Shown here in pieces: positions 31,171 through 35,816 of a DNA stretch of 35,816 nt. The stretch comes from Beroe ovata. Lineage: Eukaryota; Ctenophora; Nuda; Beroida; Beroidae. The translations under genes and the position numbers were made by a program. Positions within the stretch are counted from its first letter, which is position 1, and each line of letters opens with the position of its first letter. The notes below the pieces were generated by a model. That model saw only the letters and a list, made by a program, of their open reading frames with translations. It was not told the DNA's origin and did no database searches. Location of the stretch: positions 258,202 to 294,017 of the forward strand of contig CAMPET010000075.1 of assembly GCA_946803715.1 (NCBI GenBank), written 5' to 3'.

Positions 31171-31550
31171 AATTCTCGACAGGGTCTATCATCGATCGAC
31201 AATAATTGCTCGTCTCAATTGGCAATTTCACATTATTTCTGGCCCTTCCGTGCCCACCGTGCGCGCGGTTTTACCGTAGGCGCGGCGCGCGCTCTAACTA
31301 AGCTATTACGGTAACTGCTGGCACGATACAAAAAATGCTTCGCGCGTTACAGCACATCGATTTTCAAGAAATTATTGCGCAAATCTGATGTCAGATAATT
31401 TGGGCTCCCTTATAATTTACATTCACAACTGAACAATCTAATCGTTGCAATGATTAATTTCTATCCATCAAATGAAAGATAAGCTTCACGCTCGTCCCAG
31501 GTCATTTCTAACCAATCACACATTTCGCAAAGTTCGTTATGTAACAATCA
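31171..31550. repeat. Scaffold piece D: second copy of about 21423-21727
   Basis: From 31205 the piece follows 21423-21727, with substitutions and two insertions (CTAACTAAGCTATTA-like near 31294, and about 60 bp near 31400-31455). Its last bases (AACAATCA) overlap the first bases of piece A by three positions when both are laid on 21.7 kb, so D and A are adjacent in the real locus. Confidence 0.9.
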
Positions 31551-31551
31551 N

Positions 31552-33413
31552 TAATTGGGGAGCCTGCTTAGCAAGATTATACTTGGGGTCAAAATCTTGA
31601 AGAGCAATCGAATTATTGCATCATCAATCCAAAATAATAACAATGTTGATAACTACATTCAATATTCATGTCTTTCGGGAGTATATTATCCTTCAGGAGT
31701 ATATTATCCTATTAAGTAGGTTCAGGATAAACTGTCAGCTATTTTTGTGGCAGGTGGCTGTATAACAGAACTCAATGAACCCTGAACAAGGCACATTAGA
31801 AATACAAAACATTTTGCAGGATCTGACTGAATCACACCAAGATGGATTGTGTGGCAGATATTTTGGTGAGCGTTTGGGGCATTACAATTGTGATTCCAGC
31901 AGGTAGTTCACTTGTAATCACACCATGGTAGTGGATATAGCACCATAAATTGCCAAGCTTTTACTCATAACATCAAGAAATAGAGTGCATATATCAAGTG
32001 CAAAGCATTTGATGAATCAAGGAATGATATTCCACACAGGGTACACACCACATGATATGCTTGGTACCGGATAAACTTATGTTATGAAAGTATCAACATA
32101 TGGGAAGATGTTCTCAGATCTCTGGTGATAAGATCTGTTTCAGTGAGATCATGAACTTTGAAAAAATTGGTGAAGAGATGTGGAAAGATGAGAGAAACGA
32201 ACAAGTGCCATTGTGTAAGGAATGTGTTAAGAATGTATTGAAATTTCATGATGTGGGACCCATATGTGAGAAACCAGTGTCCCTTTAAAATGTCAACATA
32301 ACAAAAATTATTGGCCATAGGGCATGTGCCCATCTACCTTGAAGTGTGAACCATAATCCAGTGACCAATCTTGAGCAATGTTGATTATTTCCACCTACTC
32401 CATACTTAATCACTTTCCTACTGCTGGTACAAAATAGCTACCTAAGTCTCCAAGAGTGAAGGTTCGAATAATAAAATTATATGACAACTTCAGATGATTG
32501 AACATTGTAGACTGTAGACTAATTATTTTACCTATACTATTTGAAGTTTTACTCTGTCTTAAACTAGCATAAAGAATTTCTGAGGATTAGAATTGTTGGC
32601 AGAAGATAAATGCAGATCATTGGCACAAGTATCTCAAGTGAGAGCAATATACTGCCTCAGTGTTATAAAACTGTTGCTATTGCCTGTTGGTTTTAGTTTC
32701 CACATGAGAGTCTTACAAATCACCAGTATAGAAAAGCAGAGGTTTCCTCAATCACCTTGATACAATTACCTATACAATGTAAAAAAGTCTGCACTTCATA
32801 TATATTGGAGACAAATTTGTACCTGCAATGTACCATATATTGCATTTATGGATCTTTTCTGACTACTTGAAAATATCAACCAATAACATTGAAGCATCAA
32901 GCACATACAAAGTACACTTTTGCAACATAAGTAGCAACATAGGTTATCACCTATGACCTAACTTACAATATCACAATGATTAAAATACAAGGAAAATGTA
33001 AGTACATCCAGTGCCGAAAGGCACTAACACACAACACAACTTGAATTGAAAAATGTTCAATTTGAAGGTAGAATTATATTCAAACGAATTTTGAGCGCGC
33101 GCCGGCGCCTTCCATCAATATGTACCGCCGAACCGCGCGAAGAAACCATGCGCGCTGAAAAGCCATGGGTAAACTAATTGGCCGTCTACTATAGTTGTGT
33201 TTGTATTTATCCTTAGATGCAATTCTGCACCAATTTTCCTTTGAAAATTGGTTTCATGAAACTGCATTCTCTGCCTTAGCTTTGCTAGACCGCTAATGCG
33301 AAGCTTCCATTGTCCTTTATCGATATCCGATAGCGTATAGATAGTTACATACTGTTACCAGGCCATGTTGACGCGCGCGGACGGTAGAGCGACGCGCAGA
33401 GCGTGGGATTACT
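31552..33413. other. Scaffold piece E: no supported gene
   Basis: AT-rich. The left 200 bp resembles part of the tandem repeat at 34.4-35.8 kb (GGGGAGCCTGCTTAGCAAGAT and GGTCAAAATCTTGAAGA-type words). GGAGTATATTATCCT is doubled at 31678-31711. A CG-rich patch lies at about 33092-33160 and again at 33371-33403. No exon or RNA gene is supported. Confidence 0.5.
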
Positions 33414-33470
33414 TTGTAGGATTTCACCCTACCCTTGCTGGCGGGATTTTATCCCTGGCAAGGGGCGGAT
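33414..33470. mobile_element. Half copy of MITE family A
   Basis: TTGTAGGATTTCACCCTACC through CTGGCAAGGGGCGGAT matches the left half of the family A element at 27229 and 27739, then stops abruptly at a different hairpin sequence. Its second half is missing at the contig end. Confidence 0.85.
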
Positions 33471-33473
33471 ATG

Positions 33474-33515
33474 CCCCTCACCCAAGCTGCCGAAGGCAGC
33501 GTTAAGGGTGAGGGG
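33474..33515. repeat. Perfect two-part hairpin at a contig end
   Basis: CCCCTCACCC (33474-33483) pairs with GGGTGAGGGG (33506-33515). Inside it GCTGCC (33486-33491) pairs with GGCAGC (33495-33500) around a GAA loop. The right arm ends exactly at the N at 33516. Confidence 0.9.
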
Positions 33516-33516
33516 N

Positions 33517-33950
33517 GAAAATTGAAAAAAGACTTGTAAGGAAGTTGTTGATGATATAAAAGTCATTTAGAGTCTGATGTACATGTAACAACATAAAGAA
33601 CCTTCTAAATTCTGAATTCATAATGAGTTGAAGTGAAAGTATGAGTACATTGCTGTCATTCCAATAAAGAGAGTTCCATTTCATGCACACCATGCATGAG
33701 CGAGAAATAATAAGTTGACTAAAATTGATGAAATTATGTGCTTTGCACTTCAGATGGCAAGCTTATATCCGCGCCTTCCATACATGACAATCAAAACATG
33801 TTAGGAGATTGCAAAAACTACAATAATGTCCACCACGTCATCTTTCGAACTTATTGGTCCTTATTCAAACGGGAATCATTTCCAAAGACAGCAATGTACA
33901 ATTGCACATGATTGACAGTAATTGATAGATGCTGTCACTATCATCACATC
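33517..33950. other. Left part of scaffold piece F, no supported gene
   Basis: AT-rich DNA with no exon, RNA gene or repeat that I can support. Confidence 0.45.
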
Positions 33951-35816
33951 CTTGTTCAATTTCCCTCCTCTGCTAACCAGGCTCCCAGGGCACGGCAGAT
34001 GTCTCTCATCTACTTGACCACTGGTCAGGTTGACCACTGTTTTCTTGACAACCCAGCGGTCCGGGTTGCTCTTTCTTTCAACTTCTTGAGCATTACCTGT
34101 AAAAGTACTATGTGAGGTGATCATTTCAATTGAATCTCGAACAAGGATTATCACTAATCTTGATACATTGGTAGCATACTATAGGCACACACTTTCATAC
34201 TGCAGATTCCACGGTATCATTTCTTCATAAATTTCTACACTTGGTTCCATTCCTCAATACTTCATTCCTCAATTCTCAGCACAGTTTCCATGAAAGGTAC
34301 CTACTTCCTGGCAAAAGGGCATTATCAACTTAAAGGAAGGCTTACAAATATTTGGAGCTGCTGAAAGGAAGAAATGTGGTCGGTGTCAGATTGGAAGAGC
34401 TTGCTAACCAAGATTAGATTTACCCCAGTGGGAGAAAATCCCAAAAATGAATTGAATTGTATCACTCATTCAAAATGTAGGCCAAACAAGAAGAAAACAA
34501 AGGTTACCTACCGTCACGCCATTAGGGGTATATTTTACAGGTGGAGAATGCACTGTCAGTTGTCTGTGTAGCAGCTACACTTTAGCTGCATCACATCCTT
34601 GAATCGTTGATGCTTCTTTTCCCAATCACACCCCATTGGGCAAAATAAATGATCTTCCTCTAGCAATAAGAGATCGATCACTGTTTTCTTTGACAACCCA
34701 GTGGTCCTGGAAGCTCTTTCTCGATTCTACAGTATAAGCTGCAGATGAACAGTTTGACTGGTGATCATCTGAATTTAATATTGAACAAGAACTGTCACTT
34801 ATGTTGACACATATAACATACTTATCACATACATGTCTAAGTTTTCCCAATAGCCCGTAACAGTAGGGTGTCTTTTCTCTCACGAATTTCTTCACCAGAT
34901 CTCCACTCCTTAATACTGTGGTCAGTGCAGTTTCCATGATAATACCAGTCTTTGCCCAAGTCATGCTTTAGCTTGGCAACACATTTCCTGGCGAAAGGAA
35001 GTGATCATTGATCAACTTGGGGAAAGGCTAACTGAAATTTGAAGCAGCCGAGGGGTTGACCTGTTCATTATTGGGGAAGCTTGCTAACCAAGATTTGGTT
35101 TACTTTAGTGGGCTCAAAGTCTGAAGAACAATTGGATTATATCATCCATTCAAAATAAAGCCCAGACAAGAGAAATAAGTTGCCTACCTTCTTGTCTCTA
35201 AGGAGTTTATTGTCTTGCAAGTGCAGGATAGACTGTTAGTTGCCTGTGTAGTAGCTACCTGCTACACTGTTGCTGCATCATATCCTTGAGTCTAAAACTT
35301 GACCATTCTTTTCCCCACCACACCCTTTAGGTAAAGAAAGATACATCTCATGATCTTGCTGTAGCAACAAGAGATTGAATGCTGTTTTCTCGACAACCCA
35401 ATGTTCATGGCAGCTCTTTCTTAATTCTTATAACTTCTCGATACCTATAAACTGCAAAAGCACGAGTGTGACTGGCGATCATTTGAATGGAATATAGAAA
35501 AATAATTGTCACTAATTGTAGACATAAAACATGCTTTCATGCCTAAGATTCTCAACAGCCATAGGGTGTATACCTGCACTCCTCAGTCCTCATTACAGTG
35601 GTCAGTGCAGATTCCATAAAAAGTATGTTCCAGCAATCAGTATTTACCCAAGCCAGGCTTTAGCTTGGCAGCAATAGCATCGGCAAACTTCTTGGGGAAA
35701 GGAATTGATCAACTTGAAGAAAGGCTCATTAAAATTCAAAGCTGCCAAAGGGATGAACTTTTCATAATTGGGGAGCTTGCTTATCAAGATTATATTTGCT
35801 TATTTGGGGTCAAAAT
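33951..35816. repeat. Diverged tandem repeats, unit about 0.64-0.70 kb, running off the window
   Basis: The landmark CTGTTTTCTTGACAACCCA occurs in variants at about 34037, 34681 and 35382. A second landmark GCTTGCTAACCAAGATT occurs at about 34399, 35079 and 35774. Order and spacing are kept, so at least two and a half units are present. Similarity is moderate with many indels. Minus-strand open frames in two units share a VVK-centred patch (RKSNPDRWVVKK and RKSFQDHWVVKE), but none is clearly a gene. Confidence 0.75.

Noticed and set aside
32440-32480. tRNA-like GGTTCGAAT B-box word
   Set aside because: No matching A box or cloverleaf arms at the right distance.

Overview
The window looks like nuclear DNA from an invertebrate animal. 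Protein-coding genes are split by short GT-AG introns and separated by AT-rich spacers with CA/GT microsatellites and small inverted-repeat transposons. The recognisable families (SLC46-type transporter, multiple-C2/transmembrane protein, CCG tetraspanin, eRF1) are eukaryotic, and the SLC46 and CCG-tetraspanin types point to a metazoan. I cannot fix the phylum. A sponge or another early-branching or marine invertebrate would fit, but that is a guess. There are no bacterial operons, rRNA genes or CRISPR arrays.

Layout. 1-2.3 kb: microsatellite and mostly non-coding DNA. About 2.39-4.63 kb (+): a small unrecognised four-exon gene with poly(A) signals near 4775. 4.87-6.67 kb (-): a three-exon SLC46-like transporter, convergent with the previous gene. 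6.7-9.7 kb: spacer. 9.7-21.1 kb (+): the main gene, 17 visible exons of an MCTP-like protein (multiple C2 domains plus C-terminal membrane hairpins); every exon phase agrees and at least 1602 codons are visible, with the 5' start not found. 21.1-24.1 kb: spacer. 24.08-26.6 kb (-): a complete six-exon tetraspanin of 250 aa with all introns in phase 0. 27.2-27.94 kb: a cluster of inverted-repeat elements. 28.75-29.66 kb (-): an unrecognised three-exon gene of 123 aa with a second kind of MITE in one intron.

The right end is a scaffold patchwork. Single N characters at 30106, 30469, 30807, 31170, 31551 and 33516 separate short pieces. Three of the first four pieces are diverged second copies of DNA at 21.4-24.8 kb in this same window, most simply unmerged alleles of a heterozygous genome. 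The other carries two exons of eRF1. The last 2 kb holds diverged tandem repeats of about 0.64-0.70 kb.

The genes do not form an obvious pathway. Three of them (transporter, C2/TM protein, tetraspanin) encode membrane proteins, but nothing shows they work together. I found no convincing new system. The most notable sequence features are two independent tandem duplications lying exactly over splice donors in the MCTP-like gene, an in-frame 15-bp minisatellite coding a hydrophobic segment in the transporter, and two small orphan genes.
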